A stretch of DNA of 15,065 nt from JBBTQZ01 sp038065435 (GCA_038065435.1 JBBTQZ010000031.1:1-15065); one strand, 5' to 3'. Numbered from the stretch's first letter, positions 1-6,450 are shown. Program-made: numbers and translations. The notes: generated by a model from the sequence alone, not told the origin.

Positions 1-1359
1 CAGAGTCTCACCCTTCACTTTTTTATGTTTGTGTTTCTTTTCTGTTGTTTTGCTTATTTTCTCTCGCCATTCTTCTTGCATTTTGCCTACCCTCTCCCCC
101 ATTCTAGATATTTTGTTTCTGTTCTGCTCGGATAGTTTCTGGAATTCTGTGTCTTTCGCCAAAATTTCTTCGCTTACTTGAAGTGCTGTATGGTTGAGAC
201 CGAGAAGAGACAAGCCATCCAGTGAGCGCACGCGCGAAAGAGCCACATAACCCATACCCTTCTCAAAAGAATCACGCAGGTCTATCAGGGCGGCATCAAG
301 CGACATGCCTTGGCTTTTGTGTACGGTGATGGCCCAAGCAAGGCGCAGAGGATATTGGCTTATAGTAGCGAGGAGGCGACCGTCTTCTTCTATGCTCCAA
401 TTCATCCGCTCTACGTTTATGCGTTTACCCCCTACAGTCTTCACTATAATTTTCTCATGTCCACAATCCTCTACTATGCCGAGAGTGCCATTGACGTAAC
501 CTTCTTCAAAATTGTTTTTGACGAACATCACCTTTGCTTGTTTTTTGAGGCCTAGTATTTCTGGAGCGAGACAACTCTTTTTCAATGCTTCTATAAGCTT
601 GCGATTACCCCTCGCTTCCATATGATATTCATGAGTTCTGCCGGAAAGCTCTGAGAGCTCTTTTGCATTTTCTCTGTCTACATCTCTGTTGTGCGAATAA
701 AGTTTGGTAGGCTCACCGAAGCCTTCTATGGTTTTGTTGAAACGACTCTCAAGTGTCTTCAGGGTATTTTCGTCTGCACTGTTTGAGCGTATGGCGTTCA
801 AAATCTTGAGGTAGGCCGCATCTTTTTGGCGATATTGTTCGTGCAGATAACAGACCTTTATATCCATATCTTGCCAGACTTTGGAATGATATCCGAAAAA
901 TGATTGTTTACCAGACTCTTTTTGTACTGGCGGGAGCTGAAAGAAATCGCCACAAAAAACTATCTGCATACCACCGAATGGAGTGTCCACTTCCTTCACC
1001 TCTCTCACTACTCTGTCTACCATATCTAGCTGAAAATGATGCAACATAGACACTTCGTCTATGATCAAAATATCAGTCTCCTTTATATTGCGCCGTATGT
1101 GCGATTTGTCGGCTATTTCTTGTACCTCACTTTTGTTTAAAGAATCGTTGATACCTATGCCACTCCAAGAATGCAGAGTGGTACCCCCCATGTGAGTGGC
1201 AGCTATGCCAGTAGAAGCCGATAAGCCCATGCTTGCGCCCAAACCTTTCAGATAATCTATATATTGACGCAGGACATAGGTTTTACCGCTACCAGCAGCT
1301 CCAGTCAGAAAAACATTCCTGCCTGTTTTTAGGATTTCCAGTGCTTCACTTTGGGTCAT
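1..1359 (-). CDS. Pif1-family DNA helicase (RecD-like SF1B), 3' end outside window
   Basis: An open frame of 453 codons starts at ATG 1359 and runs off the left edge without a stop. ATP-dependent 5'-3' DNA helicase of the Pif1/RecD2 group. Visible motifs: N-terminal Q-motif-like TQSEALEIL; Walker A GAAGSGKT at residues 20-27; motif Ia-like SASTGIAA (48-55); Walker B LIIDEVSML (DE at 101-102); motif III GDFFQLPPV (137-145); HEQYRQ (173-178); the C-terminal 2B-type motifs VHKSQGMSLD (346-355) and VALSRVRSLDGL (372-383) with the expected arginine finger. After about residue 400 comes a charged, Lys-rich helical tail of unknown extent. The start fits the family because bacterial Pif1 proteins begin just before the Q motif. 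There is no SD; a TATAAT lies 9 bases upstream. It is the last visible gene of the operon, 10 bases after the histidine kinase stop. Pif1 enzymes usually handle G-quadruplexes, forks or recombination intermediates; the role here is inferred. Confidence 0.95.
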   Translation of the reverse strand, partial: MTQSEALEILKTGRNVFLTGAAGSGKTYVLRQYIDYLKGLGASMGLSASTGIAATHMGGTTLHSWSGIGINDSLNKSEVQEIADKSHIRRNIKETDILIIDEVSMLHHFQLDMVDRVVREVKEVDTPFGGMQIVFCGDFFQLPPVQKESGKQSFFGYHSKVWQDMDIKVCYLHEQYRQKDAAYLKILNAIRSNSADENTLKTLESRFNKTIEGFGEPTKLYSHNRDVDRENAKELSELSGRTHEYHMEARGNRKLIEALKKSCLAPEILGLKKQAKVMFVKNNFEEGYVNGTLGIVEDCGHEKIIVKTVGGKRINVERMNWSIEEDGRLLATISQYPLRLAWAITVHKSQGMSLDAALIDLRDSFEKGMGYVALSRVRSLDGLSLLGLNHTALQVSEEILAKDTEFQKLSEQNRNKISRMGERVGKMQEEWREKISKTTEKKHKHKKVKGETL

Positions 1360-1368
1360 GTTCAGAAT

Positions 1369-1374
1369 ATTATA
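1369..1374 (-). promoter_or_regulatory. -10-like TATAAT just upstream of the helicase start
   Basis: An exact TATAAT on the minus strand ends 10 bases before the helicase ATG and overlaps the stop region of the kinase gene. The best -35 candidate, TTGAAT at 1390-1395, gives only a 15-base spacer, so this is a weak case for an internal promoter. If used, it would give an almost leaderless helicase mRNA. Confidence 0.3.
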
Positions 1375-2896
1375 ATTTAGCGAGAGGCAATTCAATAGTG
1401 AAGGTAGCGCCTTTACCTTTGCCGAGAGAGTGTATCTTTATACTACCGTCATGGGCTTCCACCATCTTTTTTGCAATGTAGAGCCCGAGGCCAGTACCAG
1501 AAGTGTTTTGTCTGTAAGCGTCGCTGGCACGAGAGAACTTACCAAAAAGTTTACCGATTTCGCTCGGGTCTATGCCTATGCCGGTGTCTGTGATTTTCAC
1601 GTGCACTACTAGATCTTCTCGCAAAACTTGCACCTCTATACCCCCTTGTTTGGTGTATTTGATACCGTTGTCTATAAGATCGTGCAAGACTTGTTTGAGC
1701 TTGTTTTTATCACCATTTACTAATATAGATTGATTGCCTAAAGTAGAGAGAGTAAGTTTGAGGCCCGCCTTCTCGGCATTTGGTAGAAGCTCTTCTACCG
1801 CTTCTTTTGTGAGAGCTTTTATATCCAGATTTTCTTTGTTGTAGACCATCCTACCCTGCTCTATGCGCGATATATTCAAGAAATCTTCCACAATATCTAT
1901 AAGATGCTGGCAGGAAGCGAAAATAGTTTTTACAGATTGGCGAGCTTTGATGGGCAATTCTCCATAATCGCCATCCAAAAGCATGGATGAGTAACCTTTT
2001 ATAGCTGTAAGCGGACTCCTGATCTGGTGTGTAGCTAAGGAAAGAAACTCTGACTTCAATTTGTCCAACTCCCGCAACTTCTCATTGGCTATTTTTATTT
2101 GCGTGTTCAGATATTCCAGTGATTTGGCATATTTTTTCCATGTAAAGATGATTACTATTTCTAGAATAGCAATAATAAAAGAAAGAAGTATTATGAAAAT
2201 GAGAAATGGTTGTAGGGTTTGCCTAGTAATCGAGAAGAAATCATCAGCTTTTATGTCTGTAGCAAGTACTGCAACAGTGTTTCCTTGAGAATCTTTTATA
2301 GGCGCATAGCCAGTTAGTACGGTACCGTAAGCGTCGGTATAAAGCTCGCTACTTGTCAAAGGACCCTTATATGCCTCAAATGCTTCAGGTATATCAACTG
2401 CTTCTGGATATTCTTGACCAGGCCACTGCAACTTATCTGGACCATCTGGCTCTACTACTCCATCGCGATTTACGTCCACCATTCTTAGAGGATCCCCACT
2501 TTCATTTGCGTAAGGGTCTATAGAATCCGCATCCGCTACAAATTCCATTACTTCTGGATTGGTATCTATTTTGCGGAAAATATACATAAAGACTATGTTC
2601 TCGTTGCTATACTTGACTTGATGAAGTCTGTTCACCACTCTTGCCCATTCAGGTTTCTGCCAGTCTGATTCCACTCTAAGCTGTTTTAAATCTTCTGCAT
2701 CTATATTTGCCGCAGCTGTTATTGAGATAGTTAGAATACGTTCTCGCAAATTATGCGTAAGAAGATTAACTGTATGAGTGTACAGTATTCTTGACGATAG
2801 TATAAAAATAAGTATAGAAATTGCTAAAACCAAAAAACCACTCCATGCTGGATTTTTTATTTTAGTGATTATTTTTTCATATTTTCCTGTTTCCAT
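1370..2896 (-). CDS. Membrane sensor histidine kinase, orphan
   Basis: 508 residues. A short cytoplasmic N-terminus is followed by TM1 (about 19-39), an extracytoplasmic sensor region (about 40-228), TM2 (about 230-252), a coiled linker (255-280), a HisKA dimerisation domain with H-box LATHQIRSPL (phospho-acceptor His290), and a HATPase_c domain with N box LHDLIDNGIKYT (Asn410), G1 DTGIGI (437-442), F-box region FGKFSRA (451-457) and G2 GTGLGL (467-472). All residues needed for autophosphorylation are present. The sensor has a Cache/PAS-like C-terminal half (TDAYGTVLTGYAPI.DSQGNTVAVLATDI, about 187-215) and an acidic loop DVNRDGVVEPDG (141-152) resembling a calcium-binding loop. No response regulator gene is adjacent, so the partner is elsewhere. 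It lies 7 bases after the ALDH-like gene and 10 bases before the helicase, so it is probably co-transcribed. The ligand cannot be read from sequence. Confidence 0.95.
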   Translation of the reverse strand: METGKYEKIITKIKNPAWSGFLVLAISILIFILSSRILYTHTVNLLTHNLRERILTISITAAANIDAEDLKQLRVESDWQKPEWARVVNRLHQVKYSNENIVFMYIFRKIDTNPEVMEFVADADSIDPYANESGDPLRMVDVNRDGVVEPDGPDKLQWPGQEYPEAVDIPEAFEAYKGPLTSSELYTDAYGTVLTGYAPIKDSQGNTVAVLATDIKADDFFSITRQTLQPFLIFIILLSFIIAILEIVIIFTWKKYAKSLEYLNTQIKIANEKLRELDKLKSEFLSLATHQIRSPLTAIKGYSSMLLDGDYGELPIKARQSVKTIFASCQHLIDIVEDFLNISRIEQGRMVYNKENLDIKALTKEAVEELLPNAEKAGLKLTLSTLGNQSILVNGDKNKLKQVLHDLIDNGIKYTKQGGIEVQVLREDLVVHVKITDTGIGIDPSEIGKLFGKFSRASDAYRQNTSGTGLGLYIAKKMVEAHDGSIKIHSLGKGKGATFTIELPLAKL

Positions 2897-2903
2897 TTTA
2901 GGC

Positions 2904-4748
2904 TTACTTTATTTTCAATAACTTACTAATCAATTTCAAGTCTACTTCCCAAAGGAATTGCCAGAGTTTTGGACCAAAATTTTTGGCAAATAACAACTGA
3001 TAAACATCTCGAAAAAAATTGAATTGACTTTCTTTATTTTTGTTATCGCTCGTATCTGGATGCTTAGCTATATTATACAGTGAAGCTTTAAACTGTTCCA
3101 TTTTTGTAGTTGATCTTTTATTCAACAACTGACTCAATAAATGCAGCCATCGGATATTTTCTGACTTCAATTGAGCTATATAATTATCGTTTCGTTCTTT
3201 TAGAGGTCTATAAAATTTTTTCTCTTCCAGTTCTATAAAACGATTTTTTCCTTTTTCTAGCATATCCAAGTCTACATATATTAGATCATGAATTTTGTGT
3301 GTGGATATTTCATGAGAAATATTTTTGCGTTGTAATTTTAATAATTTTTCTACATCTTTTATTTTTAATTTTAAATTTTTTATGTTCGGATTTTTGAATA
3401 ATCCAGACTTCATTTTTTTTATAATTGGTTTTGCGACGAATTTGAAAATATCTCGTTGTGGCAAAGTGGGCATTGCTTTGATTTTCCCGTTAATACTGAT
3501 ACTAGAGGCGCCATAACCATAACCTCCGTATTCGTGTACTCCTCTCTCTACTCCAGGTGCATGAAGATGTGTGTTGTGCAATATAGTAGATTGAGTATGC
3601 ATGATCTTTTTCCCTAAAGGTTTATTGATAAGACTGTTTATGTATTTACTTTTTCCATAGATACTTATATACATAGCATTTTTTATATAATGAACATTGT
3701 CAAAATATTTTTTGAGTTCGTTGTCGCTCGTATATTTTTGTACGAATACAATTGGAGCAAATATTTCAGAATAATTACCATCTTTGGACAATGGTTTGCA
3801 TACAATAGTTGGTTCTACAATAGCCTTTTTTGCTTTTATGGTTCCGGGGGTTGTCTGGTCTATCCACTCTCTGTTTTCTATCAAAAAACTTTGTATTCTG
3901 ACCAAGTCTTCTGGATCACTGATTGGCCCAACTCTACAAGACCTATCATGATAGTTGCCTACTTTTAGATTTTTCATTTTTTCTCGAAGAGTATCTAGAA
4001 AACCATTAAAAATATCTTTATGGACCAGTATTGCATTTGGGGCCGCACAATCTTGCCCTTGGTTATAAAATTGGAGTTGCATTACAGCTTCCACTGCGTC
4101 CCCTATATTGGCGTCGCTCGATATTACCACTGGGTTGTGCCCCGAACCATTTGATATAAATAAAGTTTGTTTATCAAAAATTGAACGAAGTTGATCTGCA
4201 TGTGTTGGTGTGCCTGTAAATATGACAACATCTGTTACTGGCTTGGTTTTTTCATTTTTTTTATCTATGTAAAGAGCTGATCTTGCTCTCAAAAATTCCA
4301 ACCTTGTTTTATGAGAGACGAATATATTTGGAAATAGATTTTTGATGTTTATAATCTTTATCAATTTACTAAAGAAATGTCTCATACTATGTGGTATGCG
4401 AAAATGCACTTCATTTGACATCAATGATGGTATTACAACAAAACATGCAAAAGCGTATAAAGGCTGGTTTCTTGGTAAAAAGGAAGTAACTGCCCCCACT
4501 CGTAATTGAAAATAAGCTTTGTTTTCTCTTATATTATAAAGCAGATCTAGAGTTCTTTGTATTTCGTCTCTCGCCACTTCGTAGCTTTCGTAAGTCAGTA
4601 GAATATTAACAATCTTTTCTAGATTTGATTCTATGTAGTTACCCAATTTTTTCGCTAAGAGTTCTACATTTTTAAAATCTAGTGTTGTATAAGGATGGAA
4701 ACTTTTTATAGCAGAACCTTTTTGTTCGGTTATTTGTTTTTTTGACAT
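2904..4748 (-). CDS. Aldehyde-dehydrogenase-like protein with altered active site and ~175-residue C-terminal extension
   Basis: 614 residues from ATG 4748. The frame stays open upstream to 4841 but would overlap the EamA gene; ATG 4748, 8 bases after that gene's stop, is preferred. Residues about 15-435 follow the NAD(P)-dependent ALDH fold: PRNQP (92-96) with the oxyanion-hole Asn94; Arg117 where the usual Lys sits; FTGTP (177-181) for the G[ST]xxxG turn; NQGQDCAAP (229-237) with catalytic Cys234; EIFAPIV (328-334) with the nicotinamide-side Glu328; and the family-like C-terminal YGGYGYGASSISINGKIKAMP. The general-base Glu, expected 34 residues before the Cys, is Asn200 in SNGSGHNP. From memory, Asn at this site is typical of CoA-acylating ALDHs. 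The charged helical tail (about 440-614) is not part of normal ALDH. Its end (LYNIAK ... FFRDVYQLLFAKNFGPKLWQFL, 557-599) resembles the C-terminus of class I lysyl-tRNA synthetase; this is a memory-based, low-certainty match. The gene is AT-rich. Substrate unknown. Confidence 0.85.
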   Translation of the reverse strand: MSKKQITEQKGSAIKSFHPYTTLDFKNVELLAKKLGNYIESNLEKIVNILLTYESYEVARDEIQRTLDLLYNIRENKAYFQLRVGAVTSFLPRNQPLYAFACFVVIPSLMSNEVHFRIPHSMRHFFSKLIKIINIKNLFPNIFVSHKTRLEFLRARSALYIDKKNEKTKPVTDVVIFTGTPTHADQLRSIFDKQTLFISNGSGHNPVVISSDANIGDAVEAVMQLQFYNQGQDCAAPNAILVHKDIFNGFLDTLREKMKNLKVGNYHDRSCRVGPISDPEDLVRIQSFLIENREWIDQTTPGTIKAKKAIVEPTIVCKPLSKDGNYSEIFAPIVFVQKYTSDNELKKYFDNVHYIKNAMYISIYGKSKYINSLINKPLGKKIMHTQSTILHNTHLHAPGVERGVHEYGGYGYGASSISINGKIKAMPTLPQRDIFKFVAKPIIKKMKSGLFKNPNIKNLKLKIKDVEKLLKLQRKNISHEISTHKIHDLIYVDLDMLEKGKNRFIELEEKKFYRPLKERNDNYIAQLKSENIRWLHLLSQLLNKRSTTKMEQFKASLYNIAKHPDTSDNKNKESQFNFFRDVYQLLFAKNFGPKLWQFLWEVDLKLISKLLKIK

Positions 4749-4756
4749 TATTGGAG

Positions 4757-5101
4757 TTATTGCTTGCTGAATTGCATCAAGATTATACCAAAAACCGCAA
4801 AAGCCATACCAATGTATTGATATAAAGAAACACTGCCCCACTCTTTAAATACGAAAAGGCCGACGATGATCGTACTTACAGTAAGCAAGGAATCTATGGT
4901 TCCAGAAGTCAGAGCCAAACCCAATTTTGTAGTAACTAATCCGAAAGTTATAAATACAAGTGGAGATATCAAAATAAGAGCAAGAAACCATGGAGAGGTA
5001 AATTTGTCTTCTTTACTAGCCCAAACAGCACTAAGAGAATTGGCTGATAGTGCGATTAATACCGCTATAATAATATAAAACCATATTTGAAACTTGTTCA
5101 T
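4757..5101 (-). CDS. Small EamA/SMR-like membrane transporter (four TM)
   Basis: 114 residues with four hydrophobic helices at about 5-27, 38-62, 68-85 and 93-111. The size and pattern match one half of an EamA (DMT superfamily) permease or a small multidrug-resistance-type protein. The segment SGTIDSLLTVSTIIVGLFVFKEW followed by YQYIGMAFAVFGIILMQ is typical of the second half of the EamA repeat (helix, FKE, helix with a G/I-rich end). Such half-size members act as dimers in the inner membrane. Substrate unknown. It is the first gene of the operon, with a strong promoter ending 25 bases upstream and no clear Shine-Dalgarno sequence. The next gene starts 8 bases after its TAA stop. Confidence 0.85.
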   Translation of the reverse strand: MNKFQIWFYIIIAVLIALSANSLSAVWASKEDKFTSPWFLALILISPLVFITFGLVTTKLGLALTSGTIDSLLTVSTIIVGLFVFKEWGSVSLYQYIGMAFAVFGIILMQFSKQ

Positions 5102-5125
5102 TTTGTCGTTTAGTTTTCAAGTAGA

Positions 5126-5153
5126 ATTATACCAATAATCTAGTTTTGTTCAA
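5126..5153 (-). promoter_or_regulatory. Sigma70-type promoter of the EamA-ALDH-kinase-helicase operon
   Basis: On the minus strand: -35 TTGAAC (5153-5148), 16-base spacer, then -10 TATAAT (5131-5126) preceded by TGG, so an extended TGnTATAAT. The expected transcription start is near 5119, giving a leader of about 18 bases before ATG 5101. Confidence 0.75.
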
Positions 5154-5183
5154 TAACGACAAATTATGAATCCACATTTTTTA

Positions 5184-5211
5184 TTGACAAAGTTCTCTAT
5201 ATGTGCATAAT
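5184..5211 (+). promoter_or_regulatory. Sigma70-type promoter of the small RNA
   Basis: A perfect -35 TTGACA (5184-5189), 16-base spacer, and -10 CATAAT (5206-5211, five of six matches). The expected start is near 5217-5219. It points away from the operon promoter; the two -35 boxes are 30 bases apart. No protein gene follows on the plus strand, but a structured segment ending in a terminator does. Confidence 0.75.
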
Positions 5212-5217
5212 TGATAC

Positions 5218-5374
5218 TTGCTCTTTAGATTGATTTTGGATTGAATTTTGAGATCAAGTTTGGTCTCCGAGCGCTTGACTGGGATGGGCGCGCTCGGTTC
5301 GAACCCCTTGGGTTGTAGGCTCCTCGTTTTCACCTCCTTGACGAGAAAGCCTCCCCAAGGGGTTTTTTCTTTTT
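5218..5374 (+). ncRNA. Candidate small RNA (~155 nt) with an anti-Shine-Dalgarno loop
   Basis: The segment lies between a good plus-strand promoter and an intrinsic terminator and has no convincing coding frame. Predicted hairpins: H1 GAGATC/GGTCTC (5250-5255 with 5262-5267, one G-U pair, 6-base loop); H2 CCGAGCGC/GCGCTCGG (5267-5274 with 5290-5297, eight perfect pairs, 15-base loop; H1 and H2 share one base); and H3, the terminator, made of three stacked helices. The H3 apical loop contains TCACCTCCTT (5330-5339), the same ten bases as the 3' tail of bacterial 16S rRNA. This suggests an RNA able to pair with Shine-Dalgarno sequences. Between H2 and H3 is the self-complementary GGTTCGAACC (5296-5305), which looks like a tRNA T-loop, but no tRNA can be folded around it. 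I do not recognise a known RNA family. The 5' end is inferred from the promoter. Confidence 0.65.
5304..5374 (+). terminator. Intrinsic terminator of the small RNA
   Basis: Stem CCCCTTGG/CCAAGGGG (5304-5311 with 5355-5362), then AGGCT/AGCCT (5317-5321 with 5348-5352) and CTCGT/ACGAG (5323-5327 with 5341-5345), around a 13-base loop. TTTTTTCTTTTT follows directly (5363-5374). It prevents the plus-strand RNA from running into the convergent DUF1761 gene. Confidence 0.85.
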
Positions 5375-5395
5375 GGGGGAGGGTGACCCTCCCCC
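5375..5395. repeat. G/C palindrome, exact copy 1
   Basis: Ten-base arms GGGGGAGGGT and ACCCTCCCCC around a single G. The same 21 bases recur at 8652 and 11901. It lies 12 bases after the DUF1761 stop on the minus strand. A second small inverted repeat, AACTT-CCCC-AAGTT (5396-5409), overlaps that stop. No U-run follows on the minus strand, so it is not a classical terminator; it may be a REP-like or 3'-end-protecting hairpin. Confidence 0.9.
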
Positions 5396-5407
5396 AACTT
5401 CCCCAAG

Positions 5408-5830
5408 TTAGAAACAAGAAAGGGTGGCGCCTATGATGGCAAAATTGAGAAGATGATAGGCATTGTTGAAGAGCCAAAGAGACCAGCTCCTCCCTTCCCA
5501 AAGCACACTACCTAAAGTAATGGGTACTACGAACCCGAACCAGCTCCAAAAGCCCGCCAGTACTCCGATGGTAAGCCCGCTCTCTCCGCTAAAGCCCTCT
5601 GCAAGCACTATGATATGCCAAAGCATGGAGCTTATAAGCAGACAGCCAACGAAAGTAAGCACATAGCTCTTGGCCATGCTCTGCTTCCTCCCCTCCTCCA
5701 CTTGCTCTGGTGTAAAGCCAGAAAGCCTCACCCAAGTTTTAGAAAAAAGCGGCCCGTACCACATAGCCCCAAACACGAAACTCACCACCGCCCCCACCCC
5801 CACCGCCAAATAATTTACATCAATCTCCAT
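5408..5830 (-). CDS. DUF1761 family membrane protein
   Basis: 140 residues, four hydrophobic segments (about 8-27, 56-76, 86-107, 118-137). It carries the DUF1761 signature: an N-terminal FGAMWYGPLFSKTWVRLSGFTPEQ (tryptophan, YGPLF, then a short amphipathic loop) and a C-terminal GSVLWEGRSWSLWLFNNAYHLLNFAIIGA. Members are small bacterial inner-membrane proteins of unknown function. The ATG at 5830 is 9 bases after the stop of the upstream membrane-protein gene, so the two are likely co-transcribed. The gene is clearly richer in G+C than its upstream neighbour, which suggests a different origin. The 3' end is marked by a palindrome. Confidence 0.88.
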   Translation of the reverse strand: MEIDVNYLAVGVGAVVSFVFGAMWYGPLFSKTWVRLSGFTPEQVEEGRKQSMAKSYVLTFVGCLLISSMLWHIIVLAEGFSGESGLTIGVLAGFWSWFGFVVPITLGSVLWEGRSWSLWLFNNAYHLLNFAIIGATLSCF

Positions 5831-5839
5831 ATTTTTCGA

Positions 5840-6211
5840 TTAGTTTGTAATGTTTTTAATAAATATTTTCTTGATAATTAGAGCTATTATCAAACCTAAG
5901 AGAAATGATTTTATTGACAATAACCAAGTATATTTTAATGCTCCTATATATAAATCAATAATAAATATTGGAAAACTAGAAAAAATTATCCATTTCACGT
6001 TATTATTATCACGATTCAAAAGAATAAAAATTAATGGTATTAAAAACAAATATATAATTGGGAAACTGTTAGTAAAATGTATAATTTCAGATGGAATAAT
6101 CCAATCCGTACCGTAAGGGAATAAGTTTTTACTAATAAAATCTCCAGCTATAACTGATAATATTGAGCTCAATATTACTATTCCGAGCAATAATAGTGCA
6201 TTTCTTTTCAT
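5840..6211 (-). CDS. Small four-TM membrane protein, paralogue of the one at 8686-9060
   Basis: 123 residues, four hydrophobic stretches (about 5-23, 49-66, 73-91, 95-118). Not a family I recognise. It shares the start MKRN.LL..GI.ILS.IL and the end GLIIALII.K with the 124-residue protein at 8686-9060 and has about the same length. In both places the gene starts one base after the hydrolase stop (TAATATG here, TAACATG there), which implies translational coupling. Here only the hydrolase tail remains upstream, so the protein has lost its partner. AT-rich; no Shine-Dalgarno site other than the coupled junction. Its role may be membrane insertion, anchoring or immunity for the secreted hydrolase; this is a guess from position only. 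Confidence 0.8.
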   Translation of the reverse strand: MKRNALLLLGIVILSSILSVIAGDFISKNLFPYGTDWIIPSEIIHFTNSFPIIYLFLIPLIFILLNRDNNNVKWIIFSSFPIFIIDLYIGALKYTWLLSIKSFLLGLIIALIIKKIFIKNITN

Positions 6212-6212
6212 A

Positions 6213-6410
6213 TTAATTGTTTATTAACCATTCTAAATCTTTTTTTAGTAAATTATAAGCTGAAGTGTTTATATCCCCATCTGCTAATAATTTGGGTAGT
6301 TCGTTATATAGCATTCTGGCTAATTTTTTATCAACAACTTTGGTATTGTTTCTTGTGTCTAATCTAACTATAGACTCTGCCCACTTAACTAATTTATCTT
6401 TTACTTTTTC
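6213..6410 (-). pseudogene. Remnant of a second beta-helix/hydrolase gene (last 65 codons only)
   Basis: In the frame ending at TAA 6213 the sequence encodes EKVKDKLVKWAESIVRLDTR... to ...KKDLEWLINN. This is the last 65 residues of the 939-residue hydrolase (residues 875-939) with one change, Val for Ile at residue 899. No in-frame start exists; upstream the frame runs into the degenerate palindrome, exactly where similarity stops. By hand count the DNA differs from 9062-9259 at 12 of 198 positions, 11 of them synonymous, and the 105 or so bases next to the stop are identical. It looks like the tail of a formerly complete paralogue that was deleted recently. Confidence 0.85.
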
Positions 6411-6412
6411 AT

Positions 6413-6450
6413 AAGTGGGGGAGGTGGGGGAGGGGCACCCTTCCCCACTT
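6413..6450. repeat. Degenerate G-rich palindrome at the edge of the remnant
   Basis: AAGTGGGG (6413-6420) and CCCCACTT (6443-6450) bracket a G-run stretch with a diverged form of the 21-base palindrome (GGGGAGGGG-CACCCTTCCCC, about 6428-6446). Like the exact copies it follows a minus-strand stop codon (TAG at 6457) by a few bases. The extra GGGGGAGGT unit may come from recombination between two copies. Confidence 0.75.

Noticed and set aside
305..555. Plus-strand frames at the left edge
   Set aside because: They are antisense to the helicase frame, which shows all Pif1 motifs and continues past the edge.
4749..4841. Upstream extension of the ALDH-like protein by 31 residues
   Set aside because: It would overlap the EamA gene, and the added peptide comes from that gene's other frame. 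ATG 4748 sits correctly after the EamA stop.
5262..5312. tRNA gene, because of GGTTCGAACC and a D-arm-like hairpin
   Set aside because: The bases next to TTCGAAC do not form a T-stem on either strand, and no anticodon arm or acceptor stem can be built.
5181..5501. Minus-strand reading frame of 106 codons ending KGFEPSAPIPVKRSE...
   Set aside because: It overlaps DUF1761 in another frame, runs through the palindrome and the structured RNA, and its peptide resembles the spurious 'GFEPS' translations of tRNA-like GGTTCGAACC sequences. No protein family is seen.
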